41,265 bases of DNA from Candidatus Humimicrobium oleiphilum (GTDB lineage: Bacteria; Actinomycetota; Humimicrobiia; Humimicrobiales; Humimicrobiaceae), in the NCBI GenBank assembly GCA_002304935.1, contig DBPS01000038.1, positions 1-41,265 of the forward strand. The letters run 5' to 3'. The position numbers and the translations under genes were made by a program. The notes below the pieces were generated by a model. The model made no database searches. It was not told the origin of the DNA and saw only the letters and a list, made by a program, of their open reading frames with translations. This document shows positions 1 through 8,262 of this stretch, in pieces. Numbering within the stretch: position 1 is the stretch's first letter; each line of letters opens with the position of its first letter.

Positions 1-1487
1 ATTTCCCTTAAAATATTATATCCGACTTCAGGGTGGATCCTTATAATTTTTGTTTCAATTTCTGTCAGTCTTGCAGGTTTGGATAGAATAGAAGAGGGAA
101 TGCCGATTTTTCCAATATCATGAACCAGTGCAGCAATCGAAAGCATTCTTATTTTGTTATTATCAAACTTCAGCTCCTTTGCAATAGCTTTAACAAGCTC
201 TTCGACTCTTTTCTGATGACCGGAAGTATAAGGATCTCTTGTCTCAACAATAGAAGAAAGACTATTTATTGTCCCATCAAGAGTCTTGCGAAGCTTGCCA
301 TAGCTTTTCTTCAGCTCATCCCTGGACTGTCTATAATCGTGCAGAAGTTTGGCAAGTTTTAAATTGGAATAGCTTAAATTTGAAAACAGCTGGGTGAATT
401 TTGAATAAAAACTTATAACTCTGGCAATTTTTTCTCTGCTGAATTTCGGAACCTTATGCAATGCTTCCAGATATTTATCAACATCAAATCCGAATTTGTG
501 TGCCTGGGCTATAAATATCTTTTCATCAATAATGTCATCTTCAAAGAAAAACTGCCCTATCATGAGATTCCCCAGATGTTTTCCCCCGATTATAATGGGT
601 GTAATCATATCCCGAAGATTATTTTTGCACTTATATGAAACAAACTCATCTTTTTTAACTTTTTTTATAAAATATTCCTTGGTTTCTTCGCAGTTTTTAA
701 AACTTTTCTTACAGACTCTGTGAAATTTTGTGCAGATATCCTGTAATCCTATAGCAATAATTGAGTTTCGCCCAAGATCTTCTATGCCCATTGCAACGCC
801 GTTCAAAGAATAAAAATCTTCTATTATTGATTGTATCAGGTCACTGTTGATTATGTTTTTGAATTCTTCTTTGGTCATTTCATGTTCCGGGGTTAAAACA
901 TTATCAAGTTTTAACATTGCTTCCTGCCTGCTTTTCTCTTTTTCAAGTTCAGCTTCTTTTCTTTTAACAGCGATGACATAAAGGTCAAGAAAATTACTGA
1001 CAAGTCCTACATCTTCTTCTGAAAAATTATCTTCTGAATCAGCAAGTCCTATCTGGCCTATAAGAATATCTTCAAAAATTATCGGGACTGATAAATAATT
1101 TCTGATTGGTATATGCCCTTTTGGGAGGCCTTTGCTGCTTTTGTGTTTTTCCGGAGTATTGGTAAAAAAAGGTTTTCTGTTATTTAAAGAAACACCCCAT
1201 AAGGCAGGATATAACCCGTCCCTATCTGGAAAAAACGTTAGTTTCTTTGATTTACCCTCAGTATGGCATTCTTTTCCCATCATTTTGGAAATAGTTCGCG
1301 AGGTTGATATCCCGGTTTCGGGATCTATTGTATTCAGATAGCCATATTTGCTATTGGTGAGTTGCTTGCATTTCTCAAGAAAAATATCCGCTATTTCTTC
1401 TATGGTGCTGTCAGAATTCATCAGGACTTTAAAAATATCCTGGTAAGCTTTAAAAAGCAAAATCTGGACTTCTTCTTTATTTTTCAT
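1..1487 (-). CDS. GAF-PocR-HD-GYP signalling protein, 3' end cut by window edge
   Basis: I translated this frame by hand. It is open from the ATG at 1487 to the window edge, at least 495 residues with no stop in the stretches checked along its length. Domains in order are a GAF domain (about residues 15-165), a charged linker, a PocR sensory domain (about 205-330) and an HD-GYP domain from about residue 413. PocR is recognised by its Cys pattern (C-x6-C-x6-C followed by YKC) and the following hydrophobic strand ending in IGQFFF. The HD-GYP part shows RDPYTSGHQKRV, the metal-binding HDIGK and the IHPEVGYNIL segment. HD-GYP proteins are typically cyclic-di-GMP phosphodiesterases, although the GYP triplet lies beyond the cut. 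PocR domains bind small hydrophobic ligands in known members. No membrane segment is seen, so it is probably a cytosolic sensor. Ligand and target are unknown. Confidence 0.85.
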   Translation of the reverse strand, partial: MKNKEEVQILLFKAYQDIFKVLMNSDSTIEEIADIFLEKCKQLTNSKYGYLNTIDPETGISTSRTISKMMGKECHTEGKSKKLTFFPDRDGLYPALWGVSLNNRKPFFTNTPEKHKSSKGLPKGHIPIRNYLSVPIIFEDILIGQIGLADSEDNFSEEDVGLVSNFLDLYVIAVKRKEAELEKEKSRQEAMLKLDNVLTPEHEMTKEEFKNIINSDLIQSIIEDFYSLNGVAMGIEDLGRNSIIAIGLQDICTKFHRVCKKSFKNCEETKEYFIKKVKKDEFVSYKCKNNLRDMITPIIIGGKHLGNLMIGQFFFEDDIIDEKIFIAQAHKFGFDVDKYLEALHKVPKFSREKIARVISFYSKFTQLFSNLSYSNLKLAKLLHDYRQSRDELKKSYGKLRKTLDGTINSLSSIVETRDPYTSGHQKRVEELVKAIAKELKFDNNKIRMLSIAALVHDIGKIGIPSSILSKPARLTEIETKIIRIHPEVGYNILRE

Positions 1488-1690
1488 AAATTTAAAGCAT
1501 TTGTGTGATAATAAAGTTTTGTTACTTGCCAGTAAATTTGTCTTTTATAAAACTTATATAAAAATTCTTAATTAATAAATTATAGAATATTAAAGTAATT
1601 AATAATATTATAATCATATTCGGTTATAAAGACCAGAAAAATCATTTTTTTCATCATGCACTTTTCTGACCAGTTAAAATCCCCATAAAA

Positions 1691-1726
1691 ATTAGAAGTG
1701 CCTAATTCCTGTTAGACACTTCTAAT
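1691..1726 (-). terminator. Intrinsic terminator after the corrinoid protein gene
   Basis: Arms 1691-1700 and 1717-1726 form a perfect 10-bp stem. After one mismatch an inner 4-bp stem (1702-1705 with 1712-1715) follows. On the minus strand the hairpin is followed by TTTTTATG. It lies 37 nt past the stop of the gene at 1763-2398 and may also isolate that gene from the signalling gene downstream. Confidence 0.7.
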
Positions 1727-1762
1727 TTAATATCCCTATTAAATGGGTTAAATATCTAATTT

Positions 1763-2398
1763 TTAAGCGCTGAGCAGTTTTTCAGAGACTTCAACAGCAG
1801 TTGAAGCATCCGCTGCATATCCGTCAGCACCGATGCTGTCAGCATATTCCTGTGTTACAGGAGCTCCGCCGACTATAATTTTTACTGATTGTGCATTCCC
1901 ATCTTTTCTTACTTCATCAATTACATCTTTCATTGCAGGCATTGTTGTCGTAAGAAGAGCAGAAAGGCCAAGTATGTTTGCTTTATTGGAATTGACTGCT
2001 TCTACAAATTTTTCCGGTGGAATATCCACACCGATATCAACAACATTAAATCCTGCACCTTCAAGCATCATCGATACAAGGTTCTTGCCGATATCATGCA
2101 GGTCTCCCTGGACTGTTCCGATTACAGCAGTACCCTTTGATGGCGCACCAGACTCTGAAAGCAGCGGCTTTAAAATGTCCATAGCTGCATGCATTGCCCT
2201 TGCTGCTATGAGCACTTCGGGAATATACATTTCATTTGCCTTGAATTTTCTCCCGACAACTTCCATGCCGGCAATAAGACCCTCATTTAGAATTTCTGAA
2301 GGGTCTATACCTTTGCCGACCAGTTCCTTGGTGACTTCCTTGCTTTTGACATTGTCACCCGTAAGAATAGAGTCAGCAAGTTCCTGATATTTTGCCAT
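1763..2398 (-). CDS. Corrinoid (B12-binding) methyltransferase-associated protein, MtbC/MtmC-like
   Basis: This 211-residue protein has an N-terminal helical B12-binding-2 cap (about residues 1-85) and a Rossmann B12-binding domain (about 90-211). The motif GDLHDIGKN carries the lower-axial cobalt ligand His101, followed by the SALLTTTM and GGAPV segments of the family. Such proteins shuttle a methyl group between a substrate-specific methyltransferase (methylamine, methanol, glycine betaine or aryl ether) and an acceptor such as tetrahydrofolate. The start has a strong ribosome site (AGAAGGAGA). No cognate methyltransferase or reductive activator is adjacent, so the substrate cannot be read from context. 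A DUF1638 gene, a family seen with corrinoid methyltransferases, lies 3.8 kb away. Confidence 0.92.
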   Translation of the reverse strand: MAKYQELADSILTGDNVKSKEVTKELVGKGIDPSEILNEGLIAGMEVVGRKFKANEMYIPEVLIAARAMHAAMDILKPLLSESGAPSKGTAVIGTVQGDLHDIGKNLVSMMLEGAGFNVVDIGVDIPPEKFVEAVNSNKANILGLSALLTTTMPAMKDVIDEVRKDGNAQSVKIIVGGAPVTQEYADSIGADGYAADASTAVEVSEKLLSA

Positions 2399-2554
2399 AT
2401 TCTCTCCTTCTTGTTAAATGATTAATAATAGCTTGACTTATAATATCAAAAAAAAGTAAAAGTTTAAAAAAAATATAAATATTGAAATAAAAATAATTAT
2501 CATATTCCAGCTTTAAGAATCTATACCTGTTTTTGGCCTGCATGTAATTTATTC

Positions 2555-2584
2555 TTTACATATTATCTAGAATTAAAATAAAAT
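2555..2584 (+). promoter_or_regulatory. Candidate sigma-70 promoter for the CrtI-like gene
   Basis: TTTACA at 2555-2560 and TAAAAT at 2579-2584 are separated by 18 bp, about 55 bp before the start codon. The match is by eye in very AT-rich DNA, so it is only suggestive. Confidence 0.35.
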
Positions 2585-2639
2585 TACTAATTAGTATTAT
2601 TTCTTTTAGCCAAACTATTACTGATAGATATGAGGGAAT

Positions 2640-4259
2640 ATGAATTACGATGTTTTAATAGCAGGTGGCGGGATAGCGGGGCTGACATCTGCTTCATACT
2701 TAAGCAAAGACGGATATAAAGTCCTATTATGCGAGAAGGGTGAGAAATTAGGGGGACTTGTAGGATCATTTGATTTTAATGGTTTTACATTTGATGGAGG
2801 TATAAGAGCTGTTGAGAATTCCGGAATAATATTCCCGATGTTAAGACAACTGGGTCTGGATATAGATTTTATAAAAAATAATATTTCTATCGGGATTGAA
2901 GACAAAATAGTAGACCTTGCATCAAAGGACAGCTTGTCTGATTATAAAAATTTATTAAAAACGCTTTTCCCCGGCAACAATGATGATATTGAAAAAATCA
3001 TAAGCGAAATCAGTCTTGTCATGCAATATATGGATATATTATACGGCATTGACAATCCTCTCTTTCTGGACCTCAGAAAAGACAGGGAATATTTTTTAAA
3101 AACAGTACTTCCCTGGATGTTTAAATATATGACAACTATCGGAAAGATAGGCAGGCTCAACACTCCTGTAGATGAATACCTGCAGAAATTTACCAGGAAC
3201 CAGTCTCTTATTGATATGATCGCACAGCATTTTTTTAAAAAGACACCGGCTTTTTTTGCTTTAAGCTATTTCAGCCTATATCTTGACTATAAATACCCGA
3301 AAGGCGGTACAGGAAGAATAATAGATAAAATGGAAGAATTCATCCTTGATAATAAAGGTGAGATTAAAAAAGAAACAGAGATAACCCATATAGATCCGCA
3401 AAACAGAAAAGCCGGAGATTCAAAAGGCAATGAGTATAATTACAAAAAATTAATTTGGGCTGCAGATATAAAAAATCTATATAATGTCCTTGAAATCAAT
3501 TCTCTAAAGGATGAAAAAATTAAGAATAAATTGTTTGCATATAAAAATTCCCTGTCAGATAAAAAAGGCGGGGATTCGATCTTAACCCTGTATCTTGCAA
3601 TTGAAATTGAAAAAAGTCATTTTGAAGATAAATTTAAAGGTCATTTTTTCTATACTCCGGCCAGGACCGGACAATCTGGCTTAAATATAGATGAACTGAA
3701 AACTAATACTTCGTCCCACGATGGTGAACAGTATACTGAAGATAAAGAGCGCATTATAAAGTGGTTAAAGAAATATTATGAACTTACAACATACGAAATA
3801 TCCTGTCCTGTAATGAGGGATCCTGCTCTTGCACCTGAGGGAAAGACGGGCCTGATAATAAGTTCGCTTATGGAGTATTCGCTTGTCAGGCATATTTCAA
3901 AAATGGGCTGGTATGATGAGTTTAAAAAAATAAGCTTGGAGCATATTACTGATGTTCTGGCAGATACTGTTTTCCCTGAAATCAGGGGCAGGATTTCGGG
4001 TCAGCTTGTTTCAACACCGCTGACACTGGAAAAATTAACCGGAAATACGGAAGGCGCCATAACGGGTTGGGCTTTTACTAATGATTTTATACCTGCTGTG
4101 AGCAGTCTTCCCAAAATTACCAGTTCGGTTCTGACTCCTGTCCCGGATATTTTACAGGCAGGGCAGTGGGTGTTTAGTCCTTCAGGACTTCCAATTTCAG
4201 TTTTAACAGGAAAACTTGCTTCAGACAGAGTAAAAAAGCATTTAAAAAAAAGGAGGTAG
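2640..4259 (+). CDS. FAD-dependent oxidoreductase of the phytoene desaturase / carotene isomerase family
   Basis: The 539-residue protein begins with a dinucleotide-binding fold (VLIAGGGIAGL near residues 5-15), then the ERGxxxGG-type segment (CEKGEKLGGL). It ends with the FAD-binding signature of the CrtI/CrtISO superfamily (LQAGQWVFSPSGLP, about residues 504-517). Length and architecture fit desaturases and isomerases of carotenoids and related polyenes. Ribosome site GAGGGAAT directly precedes the ATG. No phytoene synthase or other carotenoid gene is in the window, so the substrate is open. The stop codon abuts the stop of the convergent SDR gene. CrtI-like is secure; carotenoid metabolism is an inference. 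Confidence 0.82.
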   Translation: MNYDVLIAGGGIAGLTSASYLSKDGYKVLLCEKGEKLGGLVGSFDFNGFTFDGGIRAVENSGIIFPMLRQLGLDIDFIKNNISIGIEDKIVDLASKDSLSDYKNLLKTLFPGNNDDIEKIISEISLVMQYMDILYGIDNPLFLDLRKDREYFLKTVLPWMFKYMTTIGKIGRLNTPVDEYLQKFTRNQSLIDMIAQHFFKKTPAFFALSYFSLYLDYKYPKGGTGRIIDKMEEFILDNKGEIKKETEITHIDPQNRKAGDSKGNEYNYKKLIWAADIKNLYNVLEINSLKDEKIKNKLFAYKNSLSDKKGGDSILTLYLAIEIEKSHFEDKFKGHFFYTPARTGQSGLNIDELKTNTSSHDGEQYTEDKERIIKWLKKYYELTTYEISCPVMRDPALAPEGKTGLIISSLMEYSLVRHISKMGWYDEFKKISLEHITDVLADTVFPEIRGRISGQLVSTPLTLEKLTGNTEGAITGWAFTNDFIPAVSSLPKITSSVLTPVPDILQAGQWVFSPSGLPISVLTGKLASDRVKKHLKKRR

Positions 4260-5183
4260 TTAATTATCAGCAAGTCCGGTCATCTTCATACTCAGGTTCC
4301 AGATCCGCTCGCCCAGATTACGGTCAAGTGCATGACTGGCTGGTTTTTCATCAATGGTAAGATTAAAAAAGCGTCCGCTTGTATGTTCCATTTCCGGAGC
4401 AGATGCCAGATAGTAAATGGCTTCTCCTGACATAACAGGATCTTTTAAAAGCGGTCTTATAAGAAATCTGTTAAACATCCTGTAAAACCAGCCATTATTA
4501 TTTCCTATATTGGTTTTTACATCTCCGGGATGCATTGCATTAATAGTTACATTTGTTCCATTCAAACGTTCTGCGAATTCCCAGACTGTAAGAAGCTGGG
4601 CTGTTTTGGAAGCTCCATAACTCCTGTAACCATTATATCGGCGTTTTTTCCAGTTGATATCATTTATATCCAGTCCGCCGAAACGATGCCCTTCAGAGTT
4701 TATCTGAATGATTCGTGCCGGAGCGCTATCCTTTAAGCGGTTAAGAAGAAGATGAGTTAGCAAAAAAGAAGCCAGGTGATTCACGCAAAACACTAGCTCA
4801 AAACCTTCCCTGGTAAAAACAGGTACTGTCGAATGAATACCGGAATTATTGATCAGCACATCAATCTTTTTATGATTTTTTAAAATGATATCTGCTGCTG
4901 TCCGCACTTCGTCCAGATTTCTGAAATCGGCAATTACAATATCTGCAGAAATTTTATAATCATTCCATATTTTTTTGCTGACATCTTCGGACTTCTGCTT
5001 ATTACGGCATATCATTACCAGATGTGCGCCACCCCGGGCAAGACGTTTGGCAGCTTCTAGTCCGACTCCGGATGTTGCCCCTGTTATCACACAGACTTTT
5101 CCTGTCATCAGGGTAGAACTCTTTTTTTGTACAGCTTTACTGTTTTTTATAAAAATCAATTCATCTGGTAGTTCAAACTTCAT
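4260..5183 (-). CDS. Short-chain dehydrogenase/reductase, retinol-dehydrogenase-like
   Basis: The 307-residue classical SDR has the cofactor motif TGATSGVGLEAA (about residues 34-45), the NNSG motif, a catalytic Ser in INSEGH and the YGASK catalytic Tyr/Lys pair. The basic residue after the second strand (CRNK) suggests NADP(H). The N-terminus carries about 25 residues before the Rossmann core. It is the last gene of an operon with the NTF2-like gene 11 nt upstream. SDR plus NTF2-like pairs occur beside photolyase genes in many bacteria, and this genome has a class II photolyase 16 kb away. The substrate is not known. The ribosome site is weak (AGGT). Confidence 0.88.
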   Translation of the reverse strand: MKFELPDELIFIKNSKAVQKKSSTLMTGKVCVITGATSGVGLEAAKRLARGGAHLVMICRNKQKSEDVSKKIWNDYKISADIVIADFRNLDEVRTAADIILKNHKKIDVLINNSGIHSTVPVFTREGFELVFCVNHLASFLLTHLLLNRLKDSAPARIIQINSEGHRFGGLDINDINWKKRRYNGYRSYGASKTAQLLTVWEFAERLNGTNVTINAMHPGDVKTNIGNNNGWFYRMFNRFLIRPLLKDPVMSGEAIYYLASAPEMEHTSGRFFNLTIDEKPASHALDRNLGERIWNLSMKMTGLADN

Positions 5184-5194
5184 TTTATTACCTG

Positions 5195-5653
5195 TCAGCC
5201 GAAAAATCTCCTCATAAATTTTCTATATATTTTTTTTAAAAAAGGTATTCCGTCAAAAATATCGCCCCATAAGTCATAATAATCTCTCTGTTCTATTATT
5301 CTTCCATCCTCGTGAAGAGTAAGCTTTGTGCAACCGTAAACAGGTTTGTCCGGAAATCTCCGAAACGACATCGTCATTTTCCAGTCCATCATAATAATAT
5401 CTGAATCCTGTAAAACAGAAATTATTTCCATTTGAAGTTTCCTGCATCTTCTCGTAAGGCGGTTACACATGGCTTTGAAATTATCAATACCCTGCAATTT
5501 TTGAACTGAATCCTGAAATATGATTTCAGGGTGATAATATTGGAAAATATGTGACCAGTCCGGCCTGCCATTGGTATTATAGGTTTTTGACCATAGTTCC
5601 TTAATAATATCAACGGTCAGATTCACAGTATTTTCTTCTTTTTTATTTTTCAT
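5195..5653 (-). CDS. NTF2-like (SnoaL-like) protein
   Basis: I choose the ATG at 5653 (152 residues) rather than an upstream start at 5776, because the longer version would overlap most of the C-terminal coding part of the preceding gene. The sequence has the NTF2-like pattern: an N-terminal helix (IIKELWSKTY), HPEIIFQDSV, then strands with DWKMTMSF and an E-R-DYYDLW segment typical of the family found next to SDR and photolyase genes. Members of the cone-shaped fold bind small hydrophobic ligands or act as isomerases or cyclases. A catalytic role cannot be assigned. It is the second gene of a three-gene operon and ends 11 nt before the SDR start. Confidence 0.75.
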   Translation of the reverse strand: MKNKKEENTVNLTVDIIKELWSKTYNTNGRPDWSHIFQYYHPEIIFQDSVQKLQGIDNFKAMCNRLTRRCRKLQMEIISVLQDSDIIMMDWKMTMSFRRFPDKPVYGCTKLTLHEDGRIIEQRDYYDLWGDIFDGIPFLKKIYRKFMRRFFG

Positions 5654-5684
5654 AAGCTCTAAGTTTTTCAGCAAATTGATTATT

Positions 5685-5984
5685 TTACCACTTGCCGCTT
5701 GCTCCCCTTTGCTGTCTGCCATAAGCCAGTATCCAGAACTTGTTAGGATCAAGACCGGCCTCTTTGGCTGCTTCACTTATTCCAAGTCCGTGAATGCCGG
5801 CATTTTCCAGTTTATTAAAAATTATTTTAGCTTCATCCTTGCTTAATTCTGAAAGATTATATTTGGCGAATATCTCTCTGGCAGTCTGTTTTTGTTTGGT
5901 TGTAAGTTTTTTGTTTGGAGAAATTTCGGTTTCCGAAAAAGAATCTGCATCTGATTTGAAATTTTTATTTTCTTTAAAACTCAT
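5685..5984 (-). CDS. Small helical protein of unknown function (99 aa)
   Basis: The chosen start is the ATG at 5984, preceded by a very strong ribosome site (GGGAGGGGGG, about 6 nt before it). A longer in-frame start at 6041 would lie inside the predicted promoter, so it is unlikely. The first 27 residues are charged and Ser-rich. The remainder (LTTKQKQTAREIFAKYNL, then KDEAKIIFNKLENAGIHG) reads as two or three amphipathic helices and ends in a basic Gly-rich tail (GRQQRGASGKW). There is no signal peptide or membrane segment. It resembles small proteins with LTxxQKxxxxEI-type helices seen in many genomes, but I recognise no named function. It leads the operon with the NTF2-like and SDR genes. 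Confidence 0.65.
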   Translation of the reverse strand: MSFKENKNFKSDADSFSETEISPNKKLTTKQKQTAREIFAKYNLSELSKDEAKIIFNKLENAGIHGLGISEAAKEAGLDPNKFWILAYGRQQRGASGKW

Positions 5985-6012
5985 AAAGTCCCCCCTCCCT
6001 CCAGATATATAA

Positions 6013-6041
6013 TATCTATAAATAACAAATATATAAGTCAA
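6013..6041 (-). promoter_or_regulatory. Promoter of the small protein / NTF2-like / SDR operon
   Basis: On the minus strand TTGACT (6036-6041) and TAGATA (6013-6018) are separated by 17 bp. Transcription would begin near 6006, leaving a leader of about 22 nt that contains the strong ribosome site of the 99-residue gene. Confidence 0.5.
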
Positions 6042-6074
6042 TTGGTTTTATATCAATAATGATTTTTTTCTTTT

Positions 6075-6104
6075 TTGAATTAAATGATAAAATGACAATA
6101 TTAT
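6075..6104 (+). promoter_or_regulatory. Candidate promoter of the DUF1638 gene
   Basis: TTGAAT (6075-6080) and TATTAT (6099-6104) are 18 bp apart, 56 bp before the ATG at 6160. It is divergent from the operon promoter at 6013-6041. Confidence 0.4.
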
Positions 6105-6159
6105 CTGGAAGTCTTTTTTGGGACTTTTATTTATAAGAAATAAGATTTTGGAAATTTAA

Positions 6160-6900
6160 ATGAAAAACATAGCTATAGTATGCGATGTAATGAAAAACGA
6201 ATTTACCAGATATAAAAATGAAGCTGGTAATAACCTTGAATGCATTTTTCTTGAACAGCATCTTCATAATACGCCGGATATAATGAATAAAAGATTGCAG
6301 GAAGTGATAGATAGCATAGATGGAGATTATGATAAGATTCTGCTGGGCTATGGTCTTTGCAGTAACGGAGTCGTCAATCTCAAATCGGATAAACATGAAA
6401 TCATAATACCTAAGGTAGATGATTGCATAAGCCTGTTTTTAGGCTCGAAAGAGAGATATCTGGAAGAGTTTTCAAAAGACCCTGCAACTTATTATCTTTG
6501 CAGGGGATGGATCGAATACGGGGGAGACCCTTATCGCGGTTTTCTTTTGTGGACCGGTCAGGAGAACATGATACCGGAGAGCTGGATGAGTAACAGAAAA
6601 GTCTACGGGCAGAAATATGACATGGAGATGGCGGAATATTTATTTGTTGAAATGATGAAAAATTATAATCAGGTGACACTGATAGATAATAATGATCTTG
6701 AAGAAATACATAGCAGATATGCCAGGGACATGGTAGATTTTATGGGCAAAATGCTTAAAAAAGAAGTAAGGCTGAAAATCATAAAAGGTTCCACAAAATT
6801 TTTAAGCAGACTGGCACAGTGCAGGTTCGATGAGGATAATTTTCTGAAAATAAATCGGGGAGAAAAAATCCTGCAGCAGCATTTCCTTAAAAAAAATTAA
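6160..6900 (+). CDS. DUF1638 family protein
   Basis: The 246-residue protein shows the DUF1638 hallmarks: a leading IVCDVMKNEF strand, LLGYGLCSNGVV with a conserved Cys, IIIPKVDDCISLFLGS with a second Cys, and a following Tyr/Cys-containing YYLCRGWIE segment. Conserved Cys and Asp/His residues suggest a metal or corrinoid-related site, but no reaction is established for the family. DUF1638 genes are often found near corrinoid methyltransferase genes in methanogens and anaerobic bacteria. The corrinoid protein at 1763-2398 fits that association. It stands alone as a transcription unit. Confidence 0.78.
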   Translation: MKNIAIVCDVMKNEFTRYKNEAGNNLECIFLEQHLHNTPDIMNKRLQEVIDSIDGDYDKILLGYGLCSNGVVNLKSDKHEIIIPKVDDCISLFLGSKERYLEEFSKDPATYYLCRGWIEYGGDPYRGFLLWTGQENMIPESWMSNRKVYGQKYDMEMAEYLFVEMMKNYNQVTLIDNNDLEEIHSRYARDMVDFMGKMLKKEVRLKIIKGSTKFLSRLAQCRFDEDNFLKINRGEKILQQHFLKKN

Positions 6901-7034
6901 TAATAAAATATTCCATTAGCAGTACAAATAAAGCAAATAATTTTAAAAAATATTTAATCCTTTATAATTAAAAATTCCATTTTATTTAAGAATCCGTTTT
7001 TTGTTCTTGATATTGGAAAGGTTGAAAGCAGAAA

Positions 7035-8207
7035 GTGCATTTTTTTAATAATAGATATCGTTTGAAGCTCATTATTTTTTTCATAATATTAGTTCTGATA
7101 TTTCAGGTTAATTTAATACCTGCCAGCATTTATGCAGACTCAATAGAGGACAGCATAAAAGATATTGGCAGGGAAAAAGAAGAAACCAAAAAGAAAGTCG
7201 AGGACGCCAAAAATGAAGAAGAGGGTTATTTAAAACAGGTAAATGAAATTGAAGATAATATGCTTTCAGTTCTTAATGAACTGGAAGAATTAAATAGTAA
7301 ACTTGATGAATCAAAAAATAACATTTCTGATATGGCTATAGATATTGCTTTAAAAAAAGAAGAGTTAAAAAAACTTGAAGCTGAAATCCTGGAGAAAACT
7401 GAAATTTTAAATAAAAGAGTAGCAGAAATGTATAAAAAGGGTAATAGCAGCTCAATAGATGTAATTTTCAAATCAGTAGGATTCATTGATTTCTTTACCC
7501 GTTTAAAAATGGTGTCAGCAATTGCCCAGAAAGATATAGAGATTATTAATGAAATAAAAGATAAAAAACAAAAACTGCTCGAGTCGCAAAAAAATATAAT
7601 AAAAATGCATGAAGAAGAGATCAGTCAAAAGAAAGAGCTTGAAATTTTAATTGAAGAATCACAAAAGAAAAAAAATGAGCTTGAAAAAATCTATAATCAG
7701 AAAAAGGAACTTCTGACAATTGCAACTGCAAATAAAGAAGCGCTTCTTCTTTTGGAAAGACAGCTTGACCAGAAACAGGCAGAAATAACAAAAGTCCTGC
7801 AACAATATAGTTACGGCTCATCTCCGACAGGCAAGTTGATGTGGCCTGTTTATGGAAAACTTTCAAGTGGTTTCGGAAACAGAAGATCTTATTCGGGCTC
7901 AGTAAGATTACATGCAGGAATAGACATATGGGCTCCCTCGGGAAGCAATATTTTTGCTGCAGAAGCCGGTCAGGTCTTAAAAGCAGAATATCATGGAGGA
8001 TATGGCTATTCAATTTTAATATATCATGGCGGAGACTTTGCGACTTTTTATGCACATTTGTCAGGATTTGCGGTTTCCGTTGGCCAGACTGTGCAGAAGG
8101 GACAGGTAATAGGTTATGTCGGAACAACAGGATATACTACAGGCCCTCACCTGCATTTTGAAGTCAGAATAAAGGGAAACGTTCAAAATCCTCTTAATTA
8201 TTTCTAA
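7035..8207 (+). CDS. Secreted or membrane-anchored coiled-coil M23 murein peptidase (EnvC/NlpD-like)
   Basis: The 390-residue protein starts at GTG 7035. It has a signal or anchor helix (about residues 12-34), a long coiled coil (about 40-255) and a C-terminal M23 LytM domain (about 270-388). Zinc ligands are visible as HAGID (His and Asp near 293-297) and the HLHFEV motif (near 372), with FYAHLSG supplying the catalytic His. All metal ligands are present, so an active endopeptidase that cuts peptidoglycan cross-bridges is likely. The coiled coil resembles that of EnvC and PcsB/CwlO, which are gated by FtsEX; no ftsEX is in the window. The ribosome site is imperfect (GGAAAGG, 13 nt away). Confidence 0.9.
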   Translation: MHFFNNRYRLKLIIFFIILVLIFQVNLIPASIYADSIEDSIKDIGREKEETKKKVEDAKNEEEGYLKQVNEIEDNMLSVLNELEELNSKLDESKNNISDMAIDIALKKEELKKLEAEILEKTEILNKRVAEMYKKGNSSSIDVIFKSVGFIDFFTRLKMVSAIAQKDIEIINEIKDKKQKLLESQKNIIKMHEEEISQKKELEILIEESQKKKNELEKIYNQKKELLTIATANKEALLLLERQLDQKQAEITKVLQQYSYGSSPTGKLMWPVYGKLSSGFGNRRSYSGSVRLHAGIDIWAPSGSNIFAAEAGQVLKAEYHGGYGYSILIYHGGDFATFYAHLSGFAVSVGQTVQKGQVIGYVGTTGYTTGPHLHFEVRIKGNVQNPLNYF

Positions 8208-8210
8208 ATA

Positions 8211-8243
8211 ATTAAATTTTCATATAGACTATGAAAATTTAAT
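8211..8243 (+). repeat. Perfect 14-bp inverted repeat, probable AT-rich terminator
   Basis: Arms 8211-8224 and 8230-8243 are exact reverse complements with a 5-nt loop. The hairpin begins 3 nt after the M23 peptidase stop. There is no strong T tract, so it may be a weak terminator or RNA-stability element. Confidence 0.55.
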
Positions 8244-8262
8244 ATTGTATACTTTTCATACG

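Noticed and set aside
1833..2387. A 184-codon frame opposite the corrinoid protein gene
   Set aside because: It is the complement of a conserved gene and has no recognisable domain.
5654..5776. A longer start for the NTF2-like gene
   Set aside because: It would overlap about 90 nt of the upstream gene and add sequence unlike the family; the start at 5653 fits better.
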